This document shows, one piece after another, positions 1 to 9,929 of a DNA stretch of 64,000 nt. Source of the stretch: Lantana camara. Lineage: Eukaryota > Streptophyta > Magnoliopsida > Lamiales > Verbenaceae. The notes below the pieces were generated by a model. That model was not told the origin of the DNA. It worked only from the letters and a program-made list of their open reading frames with translations, and did no database searches. The stretch covers positions 88,386,501 to 88,450,500 of the forward strand of contig CM074858.1 in the NCBI GenBank assembly GCA_037501455.1. Reading direction: 5' to 3'. The first letter of the stretch is position 1, and every line of letters starts with the position of its first letter. The translations under genes were made by a program, and so were the position numbers.

Positions 1-276
1 TCATTGTCTTGATGCCTGTTTTAAGCCATAAATTAACTTGTTCAATTTGCAAACCAGTTTTCTAGAGTTAAGAGAAGATGTATCTGGAGGTGTATAACCT
101 TGAGGCAAGTCCATATCAACTTCTTCAAATAAATCCCCCATTTAGGAAAGCATTGTTGACATTTAACTGAGCAAGATTCCAACCATTTGCACTAGCTAAA
201 GTGAATACAGTTTTCACATTAACAAGCTTAGCTACTAGAGAATAAGTGGCCAAGAAATCAATCCCCTCTAACTGAG
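1..276 (-). pseudogene. Ty1/copia reverse transcriptase remnant, downstream half
   Basis: Read on the minus strand this encodes the middle of a copia RT. It includes the stretch around LEGIDFLATYSLVAKLVNVK, then LNVNNAFLNG (the first RT aspartate region, here N for D), then VDMDLPQGYTPP and LIYGLKQASRQ. A frameshift near position 130 separates NAFLNG from the VDMDLP part, so it is not functional. The upstream half of the same RT lies at 2842-3260; the solo LTR 277-2841 is inserted between them. The remnant continues off the left edge of the window. Family assignment rests on these motifs; a finer lineage cannot be given. Confidence 0.85.
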
Positions 277-2841
277 TGTAGCACCCCAATTCGTAGAGAT
301 GCCACACCCCCGCACTATAAGTCGATCCATATACAAAATGGATAGTCCGTACATGAACCAACCTATAGCGAACGGGTGACAATAAAAAAATAATCACTAG
401 CTAGGCGGGACTAACCCTCAATCAATTACCATAATGTATAAGAAATAAAGCGGAAGTCTGCTATATGATTGATCACTTTCCAAGTAAACCATATTCAAAT
501 CTCATGTATCAATACATTATCATCTGCTAGAATACATAAAATGAAATATTAATGCCAAAGATAACAATACATGAAAGTGTAGTGCGCTAGACTCGACTGA
601 ATGACAGGACACGACTCTGACTCCCGCCTAGCATGCACCTGCAAGAACCTGAAAGGTGGAGGCGTCAGTCTATGGAAGACTGAGTGAGGGGCATAGATAT
701 ATATTAGCGCAGATAACATGCAAGTTATAACCTCGGGTAAGGTTTTATAACTAAAAGCAATATAAGTTCAGAATACAATACACTTTACCCGAGATTACAA
801 CTATCCAATTTTACCAATACAATTAATTTCAATTCAATTCAATCCGTGGCCCGGTGAGTGAGGGCAATCTCCAACCTTTACACCGATAGTGAACAATATA
901 ATCTTTAGGTTTATTTCAACAATTATCATGCAAATCATTACAGTGCACACTTAGCAGTTTCACGAACTCCTTCTTCCTCCAGTGATGGTGGGATTGCAAG
1001 ACCCCACCACCCAATCACGATGTACGTTAGGTTCATGACTCCCACGTACGGGATTCCTTCCTCCACCAAACCTCCTGGTGGATTCAGGGTTCATCCCCAT
1101 GATGTGAGGGGAGTGCAGAGTTACCCGTCAGCCCATGCTTTCCCGGTTGGCTCATACACTAACCCTCGGGCCCACAGTGCACGATTCACGATTACTCGCC
1201 AAACACGATCAATTCACGATATCACGATCATTTCACTATGTCACGATAATAATTTGCAATCACTTGAGGTTTTTAGAAAGATTATAGACATATATACATT
1301 TTAGCTAAAATATCACATAGGGTTGTAAGGGTTCTATATATCTAGGAATTAAACCTCACCTGGCAGGCGACACGACGACTCAAGGATGCATGAACGTGCT
1401 CATCGATCTGTAATCTCCGCCTTGGAGAATAACTGAACAAGAAATAGAACATTGTGTACACGTGAGACAATGACTCAATAATGACACTATATATGACGCA
1501 CGGCTTGATCATGCAACGAGATGACATACATTATCAAATGTAGCACTTAATAATCATATTATGGCATGATATTGATCATATAATAGCATGTTGATATCAA
1601 CTAAGGGATTAGAAAAGGATTTGGAAATCTCAATTTTATGCAGATTATGCAGGGGTCGCGGTCGCGATCATTTTTACTTCATTTTTGGTCGCGGTCGCGA
1701 CCTAATATTTTTCAGGAATTTTCGGATAATTTTCAAGAAGTCGAAATATGGCCAAATTGTGGTCGCAGCCGCGACTGGTTTTGTATGTATTTTCAGTCGC
1801 GGGCGCGACATATATTTTTGCCAGAAATGTGAGTGGGTCGCGGGCGCGACCCATTTTGTGCTGTTTTTGGTCGCGGTCGCGACCTACAATCACGCCAGAA
1901 ATAAAACAGAGCAGAAAACAGGGGATTGCACGAACCAAGCTCTAAATTCATCAAAACACTTATAATTCCATTCTAAATGCTATAATTCTTGAAGAGAAAC
2001 ATATATACATGCTTAAGGCACAATAAAACTAATATAAACACATAAATCATGCCTTGATCATCAAGATTTCTCACTTTCAAGTTCATACATGATTTCATCA
2101 AATAAACTCCAATTGTTCAAGAATTTATGCATAAATCTAAGTTATAATCATGTATTCATGCATTACACAACAAATAATCCATCTATTCCATAAATTCATG
2201 AACCCTAGCTTCAACTCATGAATTCAAGAATTCATATAAATAGCTCATATATACCTTGAAATGAAAGGAGAAGGAAAGAGATGAAGATGAGATGAGGCGA
2301 TGCTTCCAAGATTCTTAATTCATCCAAAATTTTAACTTGAAATGATGGAATTTTCTCTCCTTCTTCTTGGTGTTGAAACGTGAGAAATGGGGAGCAAATA
2401 TGTGTATATTCTTATGAAATGAAATGATAAATAAAATGGAGACTACATGATGCTTCTACATATATAGATGATCAAACACAATTTGCAATTAAGTCCCTCA
2501 AATGTATAAGTTATGCAATCAAGGATAAAAGTTCGGCAAATTGATCAATCGAGCCCAAGAAATAATCATGTAATTAGGTCCTTGAATTTAAATAAATGAT
2601 CACTTAAGGTCAAGTTGACAATTAAATCACGTTCAGCAATTAATTCGCGTAACAATTAAATGCAATTCACGTAATACTTCGCAAGTTGACAAGTATTTCA
2701 ATTAAACATGTAGAATTATAATTCATATAATTTTCAGGAATTGTAGGAATTTAATAAACAAAAGGATTAAAATAAACCCTAACTCTCGCAAAATCACACG
2801 TGTCGTGCGTACCTGAACGTCTGGAAAATTGGGGCGTTACA
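277..2841 (-). mobile_element. Solo LTR, Tekay-like family (copy A)
   Basis: On the minus strand it starts TGTAACGCCCC (2841 downward) and ends GGGGTGCTACA (277). Flanks are CTGAG (272-276) and CTGAC (2842-2846), a TSD with one mismatch. It lies inside the copia RT remnant, whose two halves continue on either side. I see no primer-binding site or coding sequence inside, so it is read as a solo LTR left by LTR-LTR recombination. It shares its 3' end region with copies at 3543, 5600, 9930, 22991 (reverse), 31290, 43189 and 62608. Internal landmarks: complementary pair 400-410 / 622-632, hairpin 666-682, hairpin 1414-1428, palindrome array 1654-1884. Lineage is inferred from the family's termini and from the PBS of the copy at 5600-27592. 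Confidence 0.85.
1654..1884. repeat. Six-unit array of 16-bp near-palindromes in solo LTR A
   Basis: Six units of the form GGTCGCGGTCGCGACC begin at 1654, 1687, 1761, 1795, 1836 and 1869 (start spacings 33, 74, 34, 41, 33). Each can pair as a 5-7-bp stem with a 2-nt centre. Sequence between units is AT-rich and unrelated. The copy at 44704-44933 has six units with almost the same spacing. Confidence 0.85.
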
Positions 2842-3260
2842 CTGACTATATCCTTTAGCCACCAATCTGGCTTTATGCCTCTCTAAACTACCATCTAAGA
2901 TATTTAGTCTTAAAAACCCATCTACAACCTATAGTGTAGGAGCCAACAAGCAATGGAACCACATTCTAGGTATGTTCAATTTCATGGCATTTAGTTCTTC
3001 TTGCATTGCCTTCCTCCACTCAAGATACTATGCTTCATCTTTATAGGCTTGAGGCTCATAATGGGTAGTGGTATTGACAGAGAAATGTCTATGAGATGGA
3101 AAAAGATTATCATAGGATAAGTGAGAGGATAAGAGGTATAACTGGATAGGTCAATGAAGCACAAAATAAGGGAGTTGGGTAATACCTTCAAAAAGAGGGG
3201 AAAGTGGTAGGATACTTGGTCACAACAAAGTAGTGGTGTGCTCAAAGACAAACAAGTTAA
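2842..3260 (-). pseudogene. Ty1/copia remnant, linker and start of RT
   Basis: The minus strand next to 2842 encodes SLERHKARLVAKGYSQ, the conserved start of copia RT. Upstream of it comes a degenerate linker region recognisable in mixed frames (for example the tryptophan/lysine-rich stretch before EEAMQEELNAM). Stops and frameshifts make it a pseudogene. It joins directly to the part at 1-276 once the solo LTR 277-2841 and one copy of its TSD are removed. Confidence 0.75.
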
Positions 3261-3542
3261 TTTTCCATATTTTTCTTCAATTTGGTATTAATATATGTGT
3301 ATTGATTATGGTTTTTTCAGGAAACTGTTAAAATTTGCAAGGCTATCAGTTACACAAATAGAAACTAGAACATCAACTATCGCTACTATAACAAATTTGG
3401 ATTATCAGGCTACTACATCTGACATGTAAGAGCCAGAAAAAGGTGCAACACTAAGACAAGACAAAAGATAAAGCAACAAGAAAGACAAACACCAATAGTA
3501 GAGGGCTTTTCACAATATGTTGGAACTTAAACCTCAAGCAAT
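3261..3542. other. Spacer, probably more of the copia remnant
   Basis: AT-rich sequence between recognisable copia linker and solo LTR B. By position it should be the integrase/linker part of the same remnant, but I cannot recognise protein motifs in it. Confidence 0.4.
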
Positions 3543-5170
3543 TGTAGCACCCCAGAACGCCGAGATGCCACACCCCCGCACTATAAGTCGATCCACATAC
3601 GAAATGGATAGTCCGTACATGAACCAACCTATAGCGAACGGGTGACAATAAAAAAAAACCACTAGCTAGGCGGGACTAACCCTCATTTAATACCAACATG
3701 CATAATAAATAAAACGGAAGCATAAGGTACACGCATTTCATTATCACCCTACTAGTTCAACTTCATTGCTTACATATACAATTCAATCCTTCCAAAACCA
3801 AAGCTTAACATAAATAAGTACCAAATATAACAATCTATATATGCATCATTAATGTACAAGAAAATGAAGAAGACAAGTGCTAGACCCAAAATAAAGACCA
3901 ACTCCCGCCTAGCACTAAACCTGCAAAACCGAAAATGTGAGGTGTCAGTCTATGAAAGACTGAGCGAGGGGTTTATAAATAAATATTAGCGCAATTACCA
4001 TGCAAGTTATAATCTCGGGTAAGGTTTTATAAAAAGGAAACAATATAAGTTCAATAATAAAATACAACTCGCCTGAGATTACAACTAACTAATTTAACAA
4101 TACAACCGTTATCACTTTAATTCAATCAGTGGCCCGGCGAGTGAGGGCAATTCTCCAACCTTACTCCGACAGTGAACATTACCAATATTTATTTTATCAA
4201 TGGTTAAGTGAGCATGCAAGTTATTACAGTGCACAATAAGCAGTTTCATGACCCTTTTCCCTCCAATGACGGGAAGGTTGCTAGCCTTCAACCATCCACG
4301 CACTGTGTACGTTAGGAGCATGACTCCCACGTACGGGACTTCTTCCTTCACCAAACCTCCTGGTGGATTCAGAGGTGATCCCAAAACACTGAGGATAGTG
4401 CAAGAGTTACCCGTCAACCCTTGCTTCCTCGGTTGGCTCAATACACTACCCTCGGGCCCAAGTGAACACGACATGCTTACTCGCCAAAACACGATCAATC
4501 ACGGTAACACGATCAATTCACGATAGGTTCAATGTTTCACGAAAACCATTTTTTGCAAACACTTGAGGTTTTGAAAAAGATATATATATATAGATCTATG
4601 TTTTTATATTTTGGCCGAAAGCATCACATAGGAGTTTTACGGGTTCTATATATCTAGTAATTAAACCTCACCTGTGTCGACAATTAACAAGGATACTACT
4701 ATGGAGCTTGCTCCTCGTCAACGGGAAGACAATCTTGAAAATGGAAGAAAGAATGAAGATGTGGTGATGATGATGAAGATGCTCCCAAATATGCAATTTC
4801 CCCTTGAATTATGGCTTGAAAATGAGTTGAAATCTCTTCCTTCCTCTTGGTGTTTTGATGGTGGTTTAGTAGGTGTGTGTGTGAGTTTGGATGATATTTT
4901 GATGAATGAAAATATGAGAGATGAAATGCATAAGATATTTACATGATTCTTCCACTAAATATGATGACTCAACCATTTTTGCACTTAAGTCCACATATTT
5001 AAGAAATGATCAAGTAAAGTCACATAATAGCAATTAAACACGTTAACAATTAATTCACGTAAATTTCAAGTTAATGAAAATTCATATAAACGCATGAAAA
5101 TATAACATTATAATGTTATGAAAATTAGATAATATCACATAATGTATAAATTGAAAAACCGGGCGTTACA
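3543..5170 (-). mobile_element. Short solo LTR, Tekay-like family (copy B)
   Basis: Minus-strand start TGTAACGCCCG at 5170, end GGGGTGCTACA at 3543. Flanks GCAAT (3538-3542) and ACAAT (5171-5175) match in four of five bases. Its left 1.1 kb is closely similar to copy A, including the complementary pair 3665-3675 / 3903-3913 and the hairpin 3946-3962. It lacks the part of copy A that carries the palindrome array and is about 0.94 kb shorter, so it is an internally deleted subfamily member. No PBS or coding sequence. Confidence 0.8.
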
Positions 5171-5599
5171 ACAATGATTGGTAATATTTGAAGATTTCAG
5201 AATCTTTTGGCTTGTGATATGCTTTAGTATCTTTTGAATATTGCATATTGTGTCATCATGCTAGATAATTTATGTTTCTCCTAACATGTTGTGGCATGCT
5301 TAATAGATAGTTTATCCTTTGGCTTGTGATCGCGCTCGGGTTCGTAAATGGCGAGCCTATTCATGAACCAAGCCCAAACCATGTATCCTTTGCTCGATGC
5401 TCACGAGCCAGGGTATATATATCTATATATACTTAAATACTTAATATGATACATATATTTATATATATGTATATTATATTCTTAAATAGTATATATATAT
5501 GAATACACATTAGAAAACCCTACCCCTCACAGTCTCTTAGACTCTCTTCCTCGCAACCCATCTCCGCCGCCGAACACCAAGAGTCCAAGCCACACACCA
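5171..5599. other. Flank of the nested block, GGCTCG-rich stretch and gene-like leader
   Basis: Around 5326-5415 it is rich in GGCTCG/CGAGCC words typical of some plant hAT subterminal regions, followed by AT-rich sequence (5415-5510). The last 85 bases (5515-5599) have a CT-rich, AAACCCTA-containing character like a plant 5' leader, and continue at 27593 across the 22-kb inserted element. No open reading frame can be supported. Confidence 0.4.
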
Positions 5600-7690
5600 T
5601 GTAGCACCCCACTCGTGGGACACCACATCCCCCGTAATAAGACCCGAGCCCGAATACAAAATGGAAGTCCGTACCCAAGTCCAAGTCGTAGCGAACGGGA
5701 GACCGACGCACTCATTATGCTAGGCGGGAACTAAATCTTCAAAACTATATAACTCTGTTCAAAGAGAAATCATAAGGCGGAAGCAGAGTATGAAAACAAT
5801 TACCAATACAAGCATCAAATCACGGATTCGACTAACATAGATACCTAGTCCCGAAAATTCATAAATAAACATAAATCATAATCATAAATACGGGTTCAAT
5901 ATATCCCTAGAAGCCCATCCCGAATCATTAACATAAAATCAATACAATTCCTGGTAACTTAATCAATTACAATATGCGATGGTGTGACTCAGACTAGACC
6001 ACAAGACTCGACAGACTCGAACTCCCGTCTAGCGCTCCAAATCTGCAAAGGAAAACTGAAAACAAAGCCGAGTTTAGTCTATAGGAGACTGGTGGGTATA
6101 AAACAGGGTTTCATATCATAATATTATGAGAATTAAAAGCACACACACACACGAGTCATAATCCCGTACGAGGTTTTTTAAAACATTTCCCAAGTGGGTG
6201 AAAACAAAGAAAACAACGCCCAGGATTACAACTATTGAATTCATTTATTTGTTACAATCATGCGGTCATTACGTGAGCCTGGCGAGTGGACGAATATCCC
6301 TAACCTTCTCCTCGTGTGTGCATTATTCATTCGTTCGTTCATTCATTAGTGATCACACCACAATCATTCATTCGTTCATTAACAATCATTCATAATCATA
6401 AACACTTACACCTTTTTCCTCCAGGCGGTGGACGGGTTAGCAAGACCCGGCCACTTCATTCATTGACCAAAGGGGGTTACATGAATTCCCCCAAAGGCAC
6501 TCAGCTCCCATTCCTCGCTAATCTTCTAGCGAGGGCAAGTATCGCCGTCATTATTTTTTGTGACTAGTGCACGGGGATCACCGTCAGCCCGAGCTTCCCT
6601 GGATAGCCACGTACACATAGTCCCGGGCCCTCATAATCATTGTGTTCACTGATCTCGCCAAAACATTGGGTAAGGGTTCATGAAAGGAAAAAGGGGCTTT
6701 AAACGTTAAATCATTGACTCTTTTGAAAAGACTCGATATATATATATATAATTACATTCTTGGCTTAAAACTTTTACATAAGGGATATATTCGGGTCATT
6801 ATAACTATTAGAAGAGAACTCCACCTGTTACAGCTTACCGAACAATACCAAGAAGAAAAGAAGGCTTGAAAATATCTTATGAACCCGACACGTCTCCGCC
6901 CTGGAGAAAACTGTACAAGAAATAACACGGTGCATTTGTGAGACTCAAGACTCCATATAAACCATATATGACGCACGGCTAGGGATGTAAACGGGCCGAG
7001 CCGGCTCGTGAGCCTGGCGAGCAAGCTCGAGCCAAGCCCGAACTCAAGCCCCTTTTAGTTAGGCTCGCGAGCCAAGATATTTAATTAAAAAATAATAATT
7101 TTATTTTTATATATATAAATATTTATATTTTTATATAATATTATATATATTTTTATTGATTTTTATATAAAATTAATATATTTATAATATATATGTATAT
7201 ATATTTAATAAATATATATTATTATATATAAAAATATATTAAATTATTTTAAAAAACTAATTTTTAATTAAAAATAATACAATATTCATTTGGCTCGAGC
7301 CGAGCCGAGCGAGCCTCGAGCCTTGGTCGAGCCGAGCTCGAGCCAGAAAAAAAGGCCAAGGCTCGTCTCGTCTCGTCTCGTTTGCATCCCTACGCACGAC
7401 AATGAAATGAACATGATATGAAATACATAAGAAGAAAAATGATGTCATGATGTCACATAATCAAATAATTCGTTCAAGTACATTTAATACATCAAGGTTT
7501 CAAGCCCAACCGATTCATAATTTATAGCAATTCAAGTCATGAATAGGAAATAAGTATCAAATTAATTTCAAAAACATCAACACTACAAAATATGCCATAT
7601 ATATCAACCTATTATTACATATTTGTATATTAAAATAACAATTAAAACATTTAATATACACAAACACGTATTACTCATTCAAATATGCAA
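5600..7690 (-). repeat. 3' LTR of the gutted element, truncated
   Basis: Parallel to 9930-11602 with scattered substitutions until both reach AAATATGCAA. After that this copy switches to unrelated internal sequence, while the other LTR continues. It contains a 413-bp MITE (6980-7392) absent from the other LTR, so the MITE arrived after the element inserted. Landmarks: 5719-5729 pairing with 6023-6033, hairpin 6075-6091, hairpin 6893-6907. Confidence 0.8.
6980..7392. mobile_element. hAT-type MITE with GGCTCG-rich ends (413 bp)
   Basis: Terminal inverted repeat TAGGGATGTAAAC on the left against TAGGGATGCAAAC on the right, flanked by CGCACGGC (6972-6979) and CGCACGAC (7393-7400). This 8-bp target duplication has one mismatch, and the empty site is visible in the sister LTR near 11305. 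Both subterminal regions are rich in GGCTCG/CGAGCC; the centre (about 7080-7270) is almost pure AT. The 8-bp TSD and TIR style indicate hAT; there is no coding capacity. Confidence 0.85.
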
Positions 7691-9929
7691 ACCGAGTTGT
7701 GATCACCGATTCCCAAGATTTCCGGATTAATCCCTTCGTGGATCTTTTCCTTATCCTTTCATCCTCTTTGAGCCATTAAGCGTGTATTTAATTCCGGCCC
7801 ACTCAAAATTTCTAATCGAAGAGAAAACTTCCTTGATAATTCTTGAGGTTCAATTCAAGCCCTTCAACAGTTAACTCTTTCTGATTTCTTTCTTCTCAAA
7901 TTCCTTCTAAGTCATCATGGAACTCAACGACTGATTTAGTAGGGTTTTATTTTGTTGTGTTGTCCGAACCCCTTCCATACTCATTTGACATAATTTCCAT
8001 GGACACCATTAGCGAGACATGATAATCTGATTCAACTTCTTTTCCTCTAAATTGACATAAAAGTCTAGCAGAAGCTCCCTCATAATTCCATCATCCTCAA
8101 AACCTGGGACACGGTTGTGTAGAGAACCACTCATTTCAAGCTTGGGATATTAAGCTTGTACGTTTCTCCTAACAAGAGATCGGCGACATTATATGTCTTG
8201 GTATTCTCTCAGCAAAACTTATCTCCACTTTGAAGGTCTTAGACTAATAACCTGTCTCATTCTTCTCCGATCACTATCATTAGAACTTTCACGTGTACCG
8301 AAACTTGTATTTTTGTTGGTTCCACTAAAAGTATCTTCTTCGAGCACAACCATGAATTTAAGGTTGTCTCTTGGTCGTGCTCTCCCCTTAAGAGTTTTCG
8401 CCTTCACGTGTAGAACTTTATCTTTGATCTTTTATCGAAATTCCTAATCCCCTTCGACCGAGTAATTCTAGCTAGAAAATGGTTCGGTGTATTACCCACA
8501 TTTTTCGAGTTAATTGATTTGGAATAATGCCCGTTGTCCATTGTTCCCTTAATTCTCTCTTTTAATCTTCTTGAAATCCAGAATCCCATTCTCTTTCCTC
8601 GTTTGATCCAGATAACTTGAAGTTAACTCTAACCCTTAATATCTAGAATTTGATTTTTATCTCCGTCTTAACCTTATCACCCAAAATGTCCTTTCGAACC
8701 CGATTGTAGAGCTTTGGTTGAATTAGTAGTTGAAGCGTCACTCAGACAAAGGTTCCTAACAAGTAAACACTAAAACGATGCATGTTAGGTTAAGATGTCC
8801 AATGTGTGTGGCACATATTTTCAACAAGGAAGATACAACATCAAATCATTAATTATAACATTAAAACGCATAAAGTAAGAATTTAAACAATTAAATACAA
8901 TGTATGATGCACGTGCTGTGAATGTATTGAACCTGTCACTGTAGTGGTGGCTTTAGCACGACATCTTGTCCTTTGATCTCGATGTTGCAAACGTAAGTGG
9001 TAAGGTTGGGCCTTACTCTGTCATTGATGATGCTTTCTGATCCTTACATTCTACTCTTCTTTGTAAGACCGTGTGTCTTGAAGTCCCGAGAAGTTGGTAT
9101 AGTTCAATTTCTTCCGACTTTCCTCCATATCTCCGCTTTATGTCCACTTGTTTATTCATGATGAATGTTACATTCATTAAGCATCCTTGCTATCCTTGGC
9201 TTGCATCCATGCACTGGTTCACGGTTGTACTTGAATCGATTAAGATTTCTTATGCGTCCCCGATGTGAATTCAGCTGATTGGTGGCTCTCCACCCCTTAC
9301 ACCCTCTACTTCGACCTGAGAGGTCTCGATGATGAACCTTGAATGATTCGATCTTGCATTAAATATCTTCATACTCGGATGAATATGAATTCCCCGCTCA
9401 TCCCGTTGCCTCGCCTATCTTTTAAACGAGGCTTTCAAGTCCCCACGATGCTCCTATGTTGATAATCTTCAAGATTGGTTGAGAGGACAAGATTGACGAA
9501 CTTCTCCATGTTCCATTTTGTGAGCCATGAAGGTACAACACCCAACCTTTTATTCCCGTTGAATCCACCGTCCCTTCTTTGAAAAGCAGAAAATATTCGT
9601 AATTAAGGTTGATCATGGCTTTGTTAACGTGGTAACAACCTATACCCAAAGATTCAACTCAAATATAGATGCATGTGGATTAGTATATACTTATGGCACA
9701 TATTTAGATCAATCATCACACATAAAATGCAAAATGCAATACCTAAAACAACAAAATTGAAAGAAAAACACATAGAGCAAGTAATTTTCAGCAATTCGTG
9801 TCATTTAACGATGAAAATCAATGCAATGCACACGTTGACAAGTTGTTCCTATGCCGTATGACCTAGACTTGACAAGACACGACGCTAGAAACCCCGGTTT
9901 TGCAACCGGGCTCTGATACCACTTAAGGA
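7691..9929 (-). other. Degenerate internal region of the gutted element
   Basis: Lies between the truncated 3' LTR and the PBS. Only short frames exist and I recognise no gag, protease, RT or integrase motif on either strand. It is probably a rearranged leader and gag-side remnant. Next to the PBS is an 18-nt perfect hairpin (9893-9910, stem CCCGGTT/AACCGGG). Confidence 0.5.
9910..9921 (-). promoter_or_regulatory. Primer-binding site, initiator tRNA-Met type
   Basis: Minus strand TGGTATCAGAGC, the standard match to the 3' end of plant initiator tRNA-Met. It lies 8 nt inside the 5' LTR end at 9930. It fixes the orientation of the 5600-27592 element as minus. Confidence 0.85.

Noticed and set aside
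1654..1884. The spaced palindromic repeats as a CRISPR array
   Set aside because: Repeat units are only 16 bp, spacers are irregular and AT-rich, and the units sit inside plant LTRs. No cas genes or prokaryotic context.
1588..1965. 125-codon frame across the palindrome array in solo LTR A
   Set aside because: Its open state follows from the repeated GGTCGCG units; copy G does not keep the same frame.
7691..9929. Chromovirus gag or pol in the internal region of the gutted element
   Set aside because: No catalytic or zinc motif recognised on either strand; kept as unidentified internal sequence.
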